64,000 nucleotides of DNA from Sphingomonas sp. PR090111-T3T-6A (GTDB lineage: Bacteria > Pseudomonadota > Alphaproteobacteria > Sphingomonadales > Sphingomonadaceae). The translations under genes were made by a program, and so were the position numbers. The notes beneath the pieces were generated by a model, which saw only the letters and a list, made by a program, of their open reading frames with translations, was not told the DNA's origin and did not search any database. Of the stretch, positions 24,632 to 36,393 are shown piece by piece (position 1 is the first letter of the stretch; each line of letters opens with the position of its first letter). Location: positions 1 to 64,000 of the forward strand of contig NZ_AORL01000025.1 in the NCBI RefSeq assembly GCF_000383095.1, written 5' to 3'.

Positions 24632-24660
24632 CTATTCTCCACTAGACAAGTAGAGAATAG
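24632..24660. promoter_or_regulatory. Operator-like inverted repeat before the sulfate operon
   Basis: CTATTCTCCACT and AGTAGAGAATAG pair with one mismatch over 12 bases around a 5-base spacer, ending 29 bases before the start of the binding-protein gene. It is the best candidate site for the Rrf2 regulator just upstream. Confidence 0.65.
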
Positions 24661-24689
24661 CGTGATCGCTCCACCAGGGAGGGATCATC

Positions 24690-25712
24690 ATGCGCCGTTT
24701 CGTTCTGGCCGGCCTCGCCGCTTCGCTGATACTGGGGCCGATCGCGCTCGATGCGGCGAAGGCCGCGCCGGCGCCGGCCGAGCTGCTCAACGTATCCTAT
24801 GATCCCACGCGCGAACTCTATCGCAGCATCGACGATGCTTTCGCGGCGCAGTGGAAGGCCAAGACCGGCCAGGACGTGACCATCCGCCAGAGCCATGGCG
24901 GATCGGGCGCGCAGGCCCGCTCGGTGATCGAGGGCGCGCCCGCCGACGTGGTGACGCTGGCGCTCGGCTACGACATCGATTCGATCGCGGACAAGGCCAA
25001 GCTGCTGCCGACCGACTGGCAGAAGCGCCTCCCGCACAATTCGACGCCCTATTATTCGACGATCGTCTTCCTCGTCCGCAAGGGCAACCCCAAGGGCATC
25101 CACGACTGGGGCGATCTCATCAAGCCGGGCGTGCAGGTGATCACGCCCAACCCCAAGACGTCGGGTGGCGCGCGCTGGAACTATCTGGCGGCGTGGGGCT
25201 ACGCGCAGAAGACCTACAAGTCGCCCGACAAGGTGCGCGACTATATGATCAAGCTCTTCCGTAACGTGCCGGTGCTCGATTCCGGCGCGCGCGGGGCGAC
25301 GACCACCTTCGTCCAGCGCGGACAGGGCGACGTGCTGCTGGCCTGGGAGAATGAGGCCTTCCTGGCGGTGAACGAGCTGGGCAAGGGCAAGTTCGACATC
25401 GTCGTGCCGTCCGTCTCGATCAAGGCGGAGCCGCCGGTCGCGGTGGTCGACGCCAATGTAGACCGCAAGGGCACGCGCAAGGTGGCCGAGGCCTATCTGC
25501 AATATCTCTACACGCGTCCCGGCCAGGAGATCATCGCGAAGAATTACTACCGGCCGATCGATCCCGTGGTCGCGGCGAAGACGGCGTCCCAGTTCCCGCG
25601 CCTCCAGCTCTTCACCATCGACCGGAATTTCGGTGGCTGGACGCGCGCGCAGGCGGCGCACTTCGCCGATGGCGCGTCGTTCGACCAGGTCTTCGCGGCG
25701 GCCAAGCATTGA
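24690..25712 (+). CDS. sbp: Periplasmic sulfate-binding protein
   Basis: A 340-aa protein with a Sec signal peptide (about 26 residues ending AAKAAPAPA). It matches the Sbp/CysP family: [58 protein letters not shown] and [20 protein letters not shown]. It captures sulfate or thiosulfate for the CysTWA transporter encoded downstream. GGGAGGG lies just before the ATG. It is the first gene of the operon. Confidence 0.93.
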   Translation: MRRFVLAGLAASLILGPIALDAAKAAPAPAELLNVSYDPTRELYRSIDDAFAAQWKAKTGQDVTIRQSHGGSGAQARSVIEGAPADVVTLALGYDIDSIADKAKLLPTDWQKRLPHNSTPYYSTIVFLVRKGNPKGIHDWGDLIKPGVQVITPNPKTSGGARWNYLAAWGYAQKTYKSPDKVRDYMIKLFRNVPVLDSGARGATTTFVQRGQGDVLLAWENEAFLAVNELGKGKFDIVVPSVSIKAEPPVAVVDANVDRKGTRKVAEAYLQYLYTRPGQEIIAKNYYRPIDPVVAAKTASQFPRLQLFTIDRNFGGWTRAQAAHFADGASFDQVFAAAKH

Positions 25713-25787
25713 GCCGTCTATAAAGATGGGGTGGCGGGCGTTGCCGGACGGACGGCGCGCCCGCTCTTCACCAAAAGGGGGTTATCC

Positions 25788-27266
25788 ATGCGCATCGCAT
25801 TTCTCGGCGGCGTCTCGCTCGCCGCGCTTGCCTGCTCGCCGGCACTGGCCGCGAAGCCGGTATCCAACGCCGCCATTCTGGAGCGCCTGAATGCGCTGGA
25901 GGCGAAGGTCGACCAGCTTCAGGCGGAGAATGCCGATCTGCGCCACCAGATCGACGATCAGAAGGCGACCGTGGCCACCATCCCGGCGCAGGTGACGACC
26001 GCCGTCGCGCAGGCCGCGCAGGCCGCGCCGCCGCCCGCCCCGGCCCCCGCGCCCGCTCAGGCGGCCAAGCCGCAGGGGCAGACGGCGTGGACGATCGTGC
26101 CGCAGTTCAGCTCGCCGGACGGGAATTTCACCTTCAAGCCGCGCGGCATCCTCGACGTCGACTATGCCGCTTTCAACGAGCGTCGCGGCGGCTACGACTT
26201 CAACAACGGCACGCAGGTCCGCCGCGGCCGCTTCGGCTTCGACGGCACCGCCTTCAAGCAGTTCGCCTGGCGTATCGAGGGCGAATGGGTGGGCGGCACC
26301 GCCAGCCTGCTCGACGCCTATGTGGCCTATACCGGCACCAAGAACCTCACCGTCACGCTCGGCCAGCTCAAGATTCCGGCCGGGCTGGAAGCCAATACGT
26401 CGGATTCGTTCAACACCTTCCTTGAGCGCGGCATGGCCAACACCGCCTTCGGCGCGGTGGGCGGCGAGCGCCGCGTCGGCCTGACGGTCGCCTATGCGAA
26501 CAAGCTCGTCACGGCGACCGGGGGCCTTTACGGCGCCAACGAATCCATCTCGCGCAACACCACCACGCCCGACGAGGTGTGGGGCTATAACGGCCGCGTG
26601 ACGGTCGAGCCGATCAACAAGCGTGGCCGCGTGCTGCATCTCGGCGCGGCGGGCTATCATGTGAAGGATCTGGCGGGGAACAGCGTCACGCTGGCGGACC
26701 GTCCGAACGTGCGCGTCGACAATGGCAGCCTGGAATCGGTGGCGATCACCGGCAGCGCCGTCAACGGCGTGCAGACCGGTGTGAAGAGCGCGACCTATTA
26801 TGATCTCGAAGGTGCCGGCGTGTACGGCCCCTTCTCGGTGCAGGGTGAGTATAACCACATGCACCTCGATCGCTTCGCGGCGGCTCCGTCGCTCAACTTC
26901 GATGGCTATTACGTCTACGGCACCTTCTTCCTCACCGGCGAATCGCGTAGCTTCGTCAATGGTGTGGTCGATCGTCTGCGGCCGATCCGCCCGTTCGATC
27001 CGTCGAAGGGCAATTGGGGCGCGTGGGAGCTGGCGGTCCGCTATGACAAGATCAATCTCACCGATCATGATCTCTCGCCGCTCAACCATAACGGCCATGG
27101 CTGGACCGGCGCGGTGAACTGGTATCTCAGCGGCAATCTGAAGCTGATGTTCAACTATATCCGCTTCACCGGATACAATTCGACGCTGGTGGCGGCGCCG
27201 GTGAGCATCAACGGCACCACCGCGAAGGGCGACGCCTTCGCCACCCGACTGCATCTGGATTTCTGA
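25788..27266 (+). CDS. OprP/OprO-type anion porin in the sulfate operon
   Basis: A 492-aa outer-membrane protein with a signal peptide (cleavage near SPALAA). A periplasmic coiled coil (ILERLNALEAKVDQLQAENA) and a Pro/Ala linker come next, then a 16-strand-type barrel starting FKPRGILDVDYAAFNERRGG and ending with terminal Phe (ATRLHLDF). The family includes phosphate- and polyphosphate-selective porins. Here it lies between sbp and cysT, and its stop overlaps the cysT start (TGATG), so its physiological ligand is probably sulfate or another sulfur anion. The later of two possible ATGs was chosen because it starts the signal peptide. Confidence 0.87.
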   Translation: MRIAFLGGVSLAALACSPALAAKPVSNAAILERLNALEAKVDQLQAENADLRHQIDDQKATVATIPAQVTTAVAQAAQAAPPPAPAPAPAQAAKPQGQTAWTIVPQFSSPDGNFTFKPRGILDVDYAAFNERRGGYDFNNGTQVRRGRFGFDGTAFKQFAWRIEGEWVGGTASLLDAYVAYTGTKNLTVTLGQLKIPAGLEANTSDSFNTFLERGMANTAFGAVGGERRVGLTVAYANKLVTATGGLYGANESISRNTTTPDEVWGYNGRVTVEPINKRGRVLHLGAAGYHVKDLAGNSVTLADRPNVRVDNGSLESVAITGSAVNGVQTGVKSATYYDLEGAGVYGPFSVQGEYNHMHLDRFAAAPSLNFDGYYVYGTFFLTGESRSFVNGVVDRLRPIRPFDPSKGNWGAWELAVRYDKINLTDHDLSPLNHNGHGWTGAVNWYLSGNLKLMFNYIRFTGYNSTLVAAPVSINGTTAKGDAFATRLHLDF

Positions 27267-28147
27267 TGAACGCGACGCCGGCCCTTCTCGGCCCGCCCGC
27301 GGCGGGCCGGCCTCGCAAGACACGGTGGAGGACGGCGATGCCGGGCCTCCACCTGACCCTGGGCATGACCTTGCTGTGGCTGGGCCTGCTCGTGCTGCTG
27401 CCGATGGCGGCGGTGATCGCCCGCTCGCTGGGGCTCGGGCCGAGGCATTTCGCGGAGGTGGCCTTCTCCGCCCGCGCGCTCGCCGCCTATCGGCTGAGCT
27501 TCGGCGCGGCGCTGCTGGCGGGGGCGATCAACGCGGTGTTCGGCTTCGGCATCGCCTGGGTGCTCACCCGCTACCAGTTTCCGGGCAAGAGGCTGGCGAG
27601 CGCGCTGGTCGACCTGCCCTTCGCGCTGCCGACGGCGGTGGCGGGCATCGCGCTCACCGCCATCTACGCCAACACCGGCATCATCGGCCGCCCGCTCGCC
27701 GCGATCGGCATCCACATCGCCTACAAGCCGGCGGGCGTGGTGCTGGCGCTGATCTTCATCGGCCTGCCCTTCGTGGTGCGGACGGTCGAGCCGGTGCTGG
27801 CCGACCTCCCCAGGGACATCGAGGAAGCCGCCGCGACGCTGGGCGCGAGCCGCCTCGCGATCTTTGCCCGCGTGCTGCTGCCCGAAGTGGCGCCGGCGCT
27901 GCTGACCGGCTTCGCGCTCGCCTTCGCGCGCGGTGTGGGCGAATATGGCTCGGTGATCTTCATCGCGGGCAACATGCCCTTCGTGTCCGAGATCGCGCCG
28001 CTGCTGATCGTGACGCAGCTCGAACAGTTCGACTATGAGGGCGCGACGGCGATCGCGGCCGTGATGCTCGCCATCTCCTTCGCGATGCTGGCGGTCATCA
28101 ACCTCATCCAGGCGCGCGAGCGCCACTGGCGGGACGGCGGACGATGA
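27266..28147 (+). CDS. cysT: Sulfate ABC transporter permease CysT
   Basis: A 293-aa inner-membrane protein with six predicted helices. The permease loop (EAAATLGASRLAIFARVLLP) carries the EAA motif that docks with the ATPase, and PFALPTAVAGIALT and ARGVGEYGSVIFIAGN are typical of CysT/CysU. With CysW it forms the sulfate channel. Start and stop overlap those of its neighbours, indicating tight coupling. The N-terminal 25 residues are polar and Pro/Arg-rich, longer than in E. coli. Confidence 0.94.
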   Translation: MNATPALLGPPAAGRPRKTRWRTAMPGLHLTLGMTLLWLGLLVLLPMAAVIARSLGLGPRHFAEVAFSARALAAYRLSFGAALLAGAINAVFGFGIAWVLTRYQFPGKRLASALVDLPFALPTAVAGIALTAIYANTGIIGRPLAAIGIHIAYKPAGVVLALIFIGLPFVVRTVEPVLADLPRDIEEAAATLGASRLAIFARVLLPEVAPALLTGFALAFARGVGEYGSVIFIAGNMPFVSEIAPLLIVTQLEQFDYEGATAIAAVMLAISFAMLAVINLIQARERHWRDGGR

Positions 28148-28980
28148 GGGCGGCCACCACCGAGCCCCGCGCCGTCCGCGCGCTGCTGATCCTGCTGGCG
28201 ATCGGCTGGCTGGCGCTCGTCATCCTGCTGCCGCTCCTCGCGGTGTTCGTGCAGGCGCTCGAGAAGGGCACGGGCCCCTTCGTCGATGCGATCCTCCAGC
28301 CGGATGCGCTGGCCTCGATCCGGCTGACCCTGCTGACGGCGGCGTTGGTCGTGCCGATCAACTGCGTGTTCGGCATCGCGGCAGCCTGGGCCGTCGCCAA
28401 GCATGATTTCCGCGGGCGCAACCTGCTCGTCAGCCTGATCGACCTGCCCTTCTCGGTGTCACCGGTGGTGGCGGGGCTGATGTTCGTGCTGCTGTTCGGA
28501 GCCAATGGCTGGTTCGGGCCGTGGTTGATGGCCCACGGCGTCCGCATCATGTTCGCGGTGCCGGCGATCGTCATCGCCACCGCCTTCGTCACTTTCCCGT
28601 ATGTGGCGCGGGAGCTGATCCCGCTGATGGTGGCGCAGGGCCGCGCCGAGGAAGAGGCGGCGCTGACATTGGGCGCCAACGGCTTTCAGGCCTTCTGGCA
28701 TGTGACCTTGCCCAATATCCGCTGGGGCCTGCTCTACGGCGTGCTGCTCACCAATGCGCGCGCGATGGGCGAGTTCGGCGCGGTGTCGGTGGTGTCGGGG
28801 CACATCCGGGGGCTCACCAACACCATGCCGCTGCATGTCGAGGTGCTCTACAACGAGTATAATTTCGTCGGCGCGTTCGCGGTCGCCTCGCTTCTGGCCG
28901 GACTTGCGCTGGTGACGCTGGCGGCGAAGACTCTGCTCGAATGGCGCCACCGCGATGCGCTCGCCGCGACGGGACATTAG
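28144..28980 (+). CDS. cysW: Sulfate ABC transporter permease CysW
   Basis: A 278-aa inner-membrane permease, with [20 protein letters not shown] and [20 protein letters not shown] (EAA loop) as family blocks, and [19 protein letters not shown] before the last helices. It pairs with CysT. The start overlaps the cysT stop by four bases (ATGA), and the ATPase gene starts just after the stop codon. Length and helix count are normal. Confidence 0.94.
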   Translation: MRAATTEPRAVRALLILLAIGWLALVILLPLLAVFVQALEKGTGPFVDAILQPDALASIRLTLLTAALVVPINCVFGIAAAWAVAKHDFRGRNLLVSLIDLPFSVSPVVAGLMFVLLFGANGWFGPWLMAHGVRIMFAVPAIVIATAFVTFPYVARELIPLMVAQGRAEEEAALTLGANGFQAFWHVTLPNIRWGLLYGVLLTNARAMGEFGAVSVVSGHIRGLTNTMPLHVEVLYNEYNFVGAFAVASLLAGLALVTLAAKTLLEWRHRDALAATGH

Positions 28981-28981
28981 A

Positions 28982-29698
28982 ATGACCATTACCATCGACA
29001 CGCTCGTCAAGACGTTCGGGACGAGCTCGGCCCTGAACGGCGTCAGCCTCGACATCGCCGACGGCGCCTTCGTTGCGCTGCTCGGCCCTTCCGGTTCGGG
29101 CAAGACGACGCTGCTGCGCATCATCGCTGGGCTGGAGGCGGCGGATTCGGGCCATGTCCTGTTCGGCGGCGAGGATGTGACCGACCGCGCCGTGCAGGAT
29201 CGCGGCATCGGCTTCGTCTTCCAGCATTATGCGCTGTTCCGCCACATGACGGTGGCGCAGAACATCGCCTTCGGGCTGACCGTGATGAAGCGCCGCCAGC
29301 GGCCGAAGAAGGCGGACATCGCCGCCCGCGTCGAGGAACTGCTTGGGCTGGTGCAGTTGCCCGGATTGGGCGAGCGCTTCCCCTCCCAGCTCTCCGGCGG
29401 CCAGCGGCAGCGCGTGGCGCTGGCCCGCGCGCTGGCCCGCGAGCCCAAGATCCTGCTGCTCGACGAGCCCTTCGGCGCGCTCGACACCAAGGTCCGCCGC
29501 GAGCTGCGCGTGGCGCTGCGCGAGATTCACGATCGCGTCGGGCTGACCTCGATCTTCGTGACCCACGATCGCGAGGAGGCCTTCGCGCTCGCCGACAAGG
29601 TGGCGATCCTGTCGAACGGGCGGATCGAGCAATTTGGCCCGCCCTCCGAGATCGAGCGGGCGCCGGCCAGCGAGTTCGTGCGCGACTTCGTGATCTGA
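28982..29698 (+). CDS. cysA: Sulfate ABC transporter ATPase CysA, short form
   Basis: A 238-aa ATP-binding subunit: Walker [13 protein letters not shown]-loop [18 protein letters not shown], signature [16 protein letters not shown], Walker [13 protein letters not shown] and H-loop FVTHDREEA are all intact. It ends shortly after the nucleotide-binding domain (EFVRDFVI). The C-terminal TOBE-like regulatory domain that makes most CysA proteins about 350 aa is missing. There is no sign of frameshift at the end, so this is a natural short version. Confidence 0.92.
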   Translation: MTITIDTLVKTFGTSSALNGVSLDIADGAFVALLGPSGSGKTTLLRIIAGLEAADSGHVLFGGEDVTDRAVQDRGIGFVFQHYALFRHMTVAQNIAFGLTVMKRRQRPKKADIAARVEELLGLVQLPGLGERFPSQLSGGQRQRVALARALAREPKILLLDEPFGALDTKVRRELRVALREIHDRVGLTSIFVTHDREEAFALADKVAILSNGRIEQFGPPSEIERAPASEFVRDFVI

Positions 29699-29699
29699 A

Positions 29700-31739
29700 T
29701 CAGGCGCCCGACCGGCTCTCGCCATAGCGGAAGCCGATCCAGAGCGTGCGCGGCGTTGCGCGCTCGACGATGTCGTCGCCCGAGATGCCGGCCTCGACGC
29801 GCGTGTTGGAGAGATTCTCCGCCCGCGCCTCGATCGCGAAGCCATGGCCGATCGGCACCAGCGCGGTGGCGTCGAGCGTCATCGCGCCCTTCAGCGTCTC
29901 GGTGTTGAGATCGTCCTCATATTGCGGCCCGATATAGCGCAGCGTCGCCGAGAGCTTCGCGATCCGGGGGCTCCAGCCGAGCGTCGCCGAGGCGGAATGC
30001 TTGGCCGTCTGCGCCGGGCGGAGGCCGTCGAGCGGGATCGCCTGCCCCTTCGCCCGCACATGCGCATCGGTATAGGCATAGGAGGCCGACAGGCTCCAGA
30101 TGCCCACCGCGAGGCGGGCGTCCAGCTCCGCACCTCTTGAGCTGATCGCGTGGAGATTCTGGCGGATCAGCGTCCGTGCGCCGGTGGGGGCGATGGCGGT
30201 GGTGACGTTGCCGATCGCGTCCTCCAGCCGGTTGGCGAACAGAGTCGCGCCGACATGGAGATTGGGGAGCGGCTGATAATCGATGCCCGCGTCCACGCCC
30301 TTCAGCCGCTCGGGATCGAGCAGCGGATCGGCCTGCGTCGTGTCGCTGCCGACGCGATAGCTGCGATAGAGTTCGTTGAGCGTCGGCAAGCGCCAGCCAA
30401 GATAGCCCGCCGCGCGCAGCGTGATGGCGCCGTCTCCCGGCTTCCATGCGACGCCACCTCGCCCCGTCGGCCGCCAGCCCGAGCGGTTCGGATAGGCGGT
30501 GTCGGTGAGCACCGCTCCGTTCGCCAGCGCATGCTGGTGGAGGAAGCCGTCCATGATCCGCCAGCGATCGATGCGGCCGCCAGCGGTGAGCGTCAGCCCG
30601 TCGAGCGGCTCGGCGCTCCCTTCCGCGAAGCCGCCGAGGGTGAGCGACCTGCCCCCCGCCGCGCGTCCGTTGACCGGCGATCCGGCGACGAACTGGTACA
30701 GTTCATCCGTCTCGCCGGTGACGTAGCGCGTGTCCGCGCCAAGGCGGAGCTGGACCTTCTCGCCCACTGGCGGACGAATCTCGAAGCGGCCGCCGAGCCC
30801 GGTGGAGGGCACCGAATATTGGTTCAATGTCTCGGTCGCGACCGTGCGGCTGTCGTTCACCGAGGCGAAGCCCGCCGAGAAGCTGCGCGCCTGCACATAG
30901 GCGGTCGCCTCATAGCCCCAGCGACCATGGCCGATCAGGCGGAGGCTGGCGTCCTCGCCCTCGGTGCGGTTGGGCTGGAAGGGGGTGCCGCGGCTGCGAT
31001 GATCGGTGAAGACCAGCCCCGAGGCCTGCAACTCGCTATCCGCGCCGACCGGGACCACCGCGCGGCCGGCGACGCTCGCCTGCTTGTAGTCGGCGGGCTC
31101 GTCGACCGGCCCGCGATCCGCCTTCACGATCGGCACGAAGCCGTCGCCGCGCGCATAGCTGGCCGAGAGGAAACCGGTGCCGCCGCCCATCTGCCCCGAC
31201 ACGCCGGCATGGGCGTCGAGCGAATTGCGGCTGCCATAAGCGAGATCGGCCCAGACCGGCGCGAGCTGCTGCGGCGTGGCGCTCGAAAGCTCGATCGTGC
31301 CGGCGAGCGCGCCGGGGCCGGCCACGCCCGATCCGCCGCCGCGCGTCACGCGGACGAGGCCGAGCCGCTCGGGATCGATCGCCGAAAAGCTCTCCCAGCC
31401 GCCGAAGGGATCGATGAAGGGCACGCCGTCCAGCGTGATGAGCGCGCGCGACGAGGCGTTGCCGCCGAGCCCCCGGAGCGTCGCGCCCTGGCTCGTCGGC
31501 TGGGCCGAGCGCGAATCCGAGCGGCGGAACTGGGCGAAGCCGGCGACGTCGCGCAGCACATCCTCCAGCCGTCCGCTGGCGACGCCCTGCAAGCGGTCAT
31601 GCTCGATGGTGGCGACGTCATAGGCGGCGTCGCCGGGCGGCTGCGGCAGGCTGGCGCCGGTGACGAGAATCTCCTGCGGCAGCGACTGGGCGGTGGCAGG
31701 GGCGGCCAGCGCCGCGGCGGAGAGGAGACAGAGACGCAT
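29700..31739 (-). CDS. TonB-dependent outer-membrane receptor (BtuB-like class)
   Basis: A 679-aa receptor with an 18-residue signal peptide (MRLCLLSAAALAAPATAQ), a TonB box-like EILVTG, and a plug domain (VLRDVAGFAQFRRSDSRSAQ, then TLRGLGGNASSRALITLDGV). A 22-strand barrel ends WIGFRYGESRSGA, not in the usual terminal Phe. Vitamin B12- or siderophore-type substrates are possible; ligand class cannot be assigned. It converges on the sulfate operon with one base between stop codons. The start was set by the signal peptide. Confidence 0.88.
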   Translation of the reverse strand: MRLCLLSAAALAAPATAQSLPQEILVTGASLPQPPGDAAYDVATIEHDRLQGVASGRLEDVLRDVAGFAQFRRSDSRSAQPTSQGATLRGLGGNASSRALITLDGVPFIDPFGGWESFSAIDPERLGLVRVTRGGGSGVAGPGALAGTIELSSATPQQLAPVWADLAYGSRNSLDAHAGVSGQMGGGTGFLSASYARGDGFVPIVKADRGPVDEPADYKQASVAGRAVVPVGADSELQASGLVFTDHRSRGTPFQPNRTEGEDASLRLIGHGRWGYEATAYVQARSFSAGFASVNDSRTVATETLNQYSVPSTGLGGRFEIRPPVGEKVQLRLGADTRYVTGETDELYQFVAGSPVNGRAAGGRSLTLGGFAEGSAEPLDGLTLTAGGRIDRWRIMDGFLHQHALANGAVLTDTAYPNRSGWRPTGRGGVAWKPGDGAITLRAAGYLGWRLPTLNELYRSYRVGSDTTQADPLLDPERLKGVDAGIDYQPLPNLHVGATLFANRLEDAIGNVTTAIAPTGARTLIRQNLHAISSRGAELDARLAVGIWSLSASYAYTDAHVRAKGQAIPLDGLRPAQTAKHSASATLGWSPRIAKLSATLRYIGPQYEDDLNTETLKGAMTLDATALVPIGHGFAIEARAENLSNTRVEAGISGDDIVERATPRTLWIGFRYGESRSGA

Positions 31740-31797
31740 CCGTAGCCTGATGGCACAGCGCGCGTGCGACGCAAACGCTTGGGGGAACCCATCTGTC

Positions 31798-32403
31798 ATG
31801 CCATTCAGCGCCATGGATTTCCGCCGCCTCCGTCCCGTGCTGATCCTCGCCGGTCTGTTGTCGCTCGGTGGCGCATTGCTGCTGTGGAACGCGGGGGCGG
31901 ACATTGCGCTGCATCGCATGATGCGGCTCGACGCCGACGGGCCATGGGTGCGGCCGACGCTCTGGCTGACGCTGTTCGGCGGGCTGAAGGTGATGGGACC
32001 GATCGCGCTCGCCACGGCCGGCTGGCTGGGATGGCGGCGGCGCGGGCGGGACGCGCTATGGCTGGTGCTGAGCGTCGGCAGCGGGCGGCTGGCGGTGGAA
32101 GGGATCAAGCTCCTCGTCCGGCGCCCGCGGCCGCCGGTGACGGATCATCTCGATGCGGTGTCGTCATGGAGCTTCCCCAGCTCGCACAGCGCGGGGACGA
32201 TGATGACCTGCCTCGCGCTGGCCTTGCTCGCGGGAGGGCGCTGGCCGGCCGTCGGCGTGGCGCTGGCCGCGGCGGGTCTGGTCGGCTGGAGCCGGGTGGC
32301 GCTCGGCGTCCACTGGCCGAGCGACGTGCTGGCGGGCTGGGGTTTTGGGCTGCTGTGGATCGGGCTCTGGGCGCGTCAGGGCGGGCCGATGCGATCCGGG
32401 TGA
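31798..32403 (+). CDS. PAP2-family membrane phosphatase
   Basis: A 201-aa membrane protein with five to six helices and the three PAP2 motifs: KLLVRRPRP (K-x6-R-P), PSSHSAG (P-S-G/S-H) and SRVALGVHWPSDVLAG (S-R-x5-H-x3-D). It probably dephosphorylates undecaprenyl diphosphate or phosphatidic or glycerol phosphates at the membrane. The ATG at MPFSAMDF was chosen; one five codons later is possible. Its last 28 bases overlap the convergent GST gene. Confidence 0.88.
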   Translation: MPFSAMDFRRLRPVLILAGLLSLGGALLLWNAGADIALHRMMRLDADGPWVRPTLWLTLFGGLKVMGPIALATAGWLGWRRRGRDALWLVLSVGSGRLAVEGIKLLVRRPRPPVTDHLDAVSSWSFPSSHSAGTMMTCLALALLAGGRWPAVGVALAAAGLVGWSRVALGVHWPSDVLAGWGFGLLWIGLWARQGGPMRSG

Positions 32404-33014
32404 GCGGCGGCGAAAGCCTCGATCTCCGTGCAGCGCGCGTCGACCGCCACCAGCTTCGGATAGGCGTCCAACGGCACCGCAAAGCGCCGCGCATTGTAGA
32501 TCTGCGGCACGAGGCAAAGGTCGGGCAGCCCCGGAATTGCTCCGGCCAGGAAAGGCGTGTCGCCGGCCAGCGCTTCCAGCGCGGTGAAGCCCTCGGTCAT
32601 CCAGTGGGCAAGCCAGCGCTGCCGCTCGTCGGCGTCGACGTGCAGCTCCTGCTCCAGCCAGCGCATCATCCGCAGATTGTTGATCGGATGGATGTCGCAG
32701 GCGACGATCAGTGCCTTGGCCATCGCGTCGGCGCGCGCCAGCGGATCGCTAGGGAGCAGCGCGGGCTCCGGGAAGCGCCGGTCGAGATAGTCGATGATCG
32801 CGACGCTCTGGATCAGCCTCTGCCCGTCGATCTCCAGCGTCGGCAGCATCCCCTGCGGATCGATCGCGCGATAGGCCTCGCTCTTATGCTCCGCGGCGAG
32901 CAGGTTCACGGGCACCGCCTCATAAGCGAGGCCCTTGAGGTTGAGCGCGATCCGCACCCGATAGGCCGCGGACGAGCGCCAGTAATCGTGAAGGCGGATA
33001 GTCGGTTGGGTCAT
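32376..33014 (-). CDS. maiA: Maleylacetoacetate isomerase (zeta-class GST)
   Basis: A 212-aa protein. The thioredoxin-like N-domain has the zeta motif RSSAAYRVRIALNLKG, then VPVNLL, NPQG-like DPQGMLPTLEIDG and QSVAIIDYLD for glutathione binding. The all-helical C-domain has CDIHPINNLR and WMTEGFTALE, specific to MAAI. It isomerises maleylacetoacetate to fumarylacetoacetate in tyrosine or homogentisate breakdown. No other gene of that pathway is adjacent. Confidence 0.9.
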   Translation of the reverse strand: MTQPTIRLHDYWRSSAAYRVRIALNLKGLAYEAVPVNLLAAEHKSEAYRAIDPQGMLPTLEIDGQRLIQSVAIIDYLDRRFPEPALLPSDPLARADAMAKALIVACDIHPINNLRMMRWLEQELHVDADERQRWLAHWMTEGFTALEALAGDTPFLAGAIPGLPDLCLVPQIYNARRFAVPLDAYPKLVAVDARCTEIEAFAAAHPDRIGPP

Positions 33015-33042
33015 GCGGCTATCCGCCCTCTCGAAGTGTCGA

Positions 33043-35151
<2,109 letters not shown>

Positions 35152-35264
35152 AGGCAGTTCCTCCTCGAAGGCCCTGGTGGATCGCCGCTGCCCACGTTTG
35201 CCGGGGTCGGCCGGCGCGAAGGCCTTGGGAGCAAGTTAGAACGGCAAGTGAGGGACTTGGCAAG

Positions 35265-36194
35265 TCACGCCATCGATCCGCCCGGTCCGTGGACATAGCC
35301 GAGGCGGCCGGGAAGCGGCACCGGATCGGCCCGGTCGTGAAGCGTTATCCCCGTTCCGGGGGCGAAACATCCGATGCGGCGGGCGTCGAGCCCCAGCTCC
35401 ACGATCGCCGCGCGTTCGGACGGGTCTGCGGCCAGGATCAGCGCATAGTCGTCGCCCGCGGTGACGGCGGCGAGGCGCGCCGCGCGGTCCTCGCCCGCGA
35501 AGGCGGTGAGCGCGGGCGAGCGCGGCACCGTCGCGAGGTTGATGATGACCGACAGGTCCGACGCGGTGGCGATACGGCTGGCGTCGATCAGCAGCCCGTC
35601 GGAGACGTCGGCCATGGCATGGGCGTGGGGGGCGAGCAGCCGTCCTTCGGCGAGCAGCGGCTGCGGGCGGCGATAGGCGGCGAGCAGCTCGGCCGGCCCC
35701 TCCTCCCCTCGTGCGATGGCGAGCCCGGCGCCTGCCTCGCCGATCCGGCCGACGAGCCAGAGATCGTCGCCCTCCTTCGCGCCCCGCCGGTCGGGCGCAT
35801 AAGGCGAGCGGCCGAGCGCGGTCAGCCCGATCATGCGCGGTGCGCCGTCGGGTGCGGACACGGTGTCGCCGCCGAGCAGCGGCACGCCGAAATGACGAAG
35901 CGCCACGCCAAGGCCATCGACGAAGGCTGCATCCCACACATCGTCACCCAGTGGATAGCCCAGCAGTACGCCCTCCGGCGTCGCGCCCTTGGCGGCGAGG
36001 TCCGAGAGATTCACGGCGAGGATCTTCCACGCCACGTCGGCGGGGGGATCGGCGGGGAGATAATGGACGCCCTCGACGATCATGTCGTGGGTCAGCACGA
36101 GCTCGCCCAGCACCGCCGCATCGTCGGCGAGTCCGCGCGCGGCCGGGTGGGTGGCGATGGCGCGCAGGCGCTCTATGAAATCGTGCTCGGCCAT
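35265..36194 (-). CDS. thiL: Thiamine-monophosphate kinase ThiL
   Basis: A 309-aa protein of the PurM-like ATP-grasp-independent kinase fold: LADDAAVL, HDMIVEGVHYLPADPPADVA, AVNLSDLAAKGATPEG, GGDTVSAPDG and MADVSDGLLIDASRIA are the ThiL signatures. It phosphorylates thiamine monophosphate to the diphosphate cofactor. In alphaproteobacteria it often neighbours nusB, as here, with a palindromic repeat in between. Length is normal. Confidence 0.94.
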   Translation of the reverse strand: MAEHDFIERLRAIATHPAARGLADDAAVLGELVLTHDMIVEGVHYLPADPPADVAWKILAVNLSDLAAKGATPEGVLLGYPLGDDVWDAAFVDGLGVALRHFGVPLLGGDTVSAPDGAPRMIGLTALGRSPYAPDRRGAKEGDDLWLVGRIGEAGAGLAIARGEEGPAELLAAYRRPQPLLAEGRLLAPHAHAMADVSDGLLIDASRIATASDLSVIINLATVPRSPALTAFAGEDRAARLAAVTAGDDYALILAADPSERAAIVELGLDARRIGCFAPGTGITLHDRADPVPLPGRLGYVHGPGGSMA

Positions 36195-36261
36195 GGCGCC
36201 GTCCTAGCGCGAAAGGCGGCCATGCGGCGAGAGGCGTAACGAGAAACGCTCCCTCCCCTTC

Positions 36262-36348
36262 CGTCATGCCGGACCTGATCCGGCATCCCGCTTCTTCTTC
36301 GCAAATGCGGGAGGGCAAGCTGGACCCCGGATCAAGTCCGGGGTGACG
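36262..36348. repeat. Palindromic extragenic repeat (CGTCATGCCGGA type)
   Basis: Two imperfect inverted arms of about 27 bases (36262-36288 and about 36322-36348) each contain a smaller palindrome, ATGCCGGA/TCCGGCAT and CCCCGGA/TCCGGGG, and both outer ends read CGTCA/TGACG. This is the familiar extragenic repeat of GC-rich alphaproteobacteria, sitting between thiL and nusB. Confidence 0.8.
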
Positions 36349-36393
36349 AAGGAGGGGGGGCAGGGCGACGGCTACAGTGGGCGCGTCGCCCGA

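Noticed and set aside
36262-36348. Possible CRISPR or attachment repeat
   Set aside because: Only one inverted pair and no regular spacers; it fits an extragenic palindromic repeat. No CRISPR array was seen anywhere in the window.
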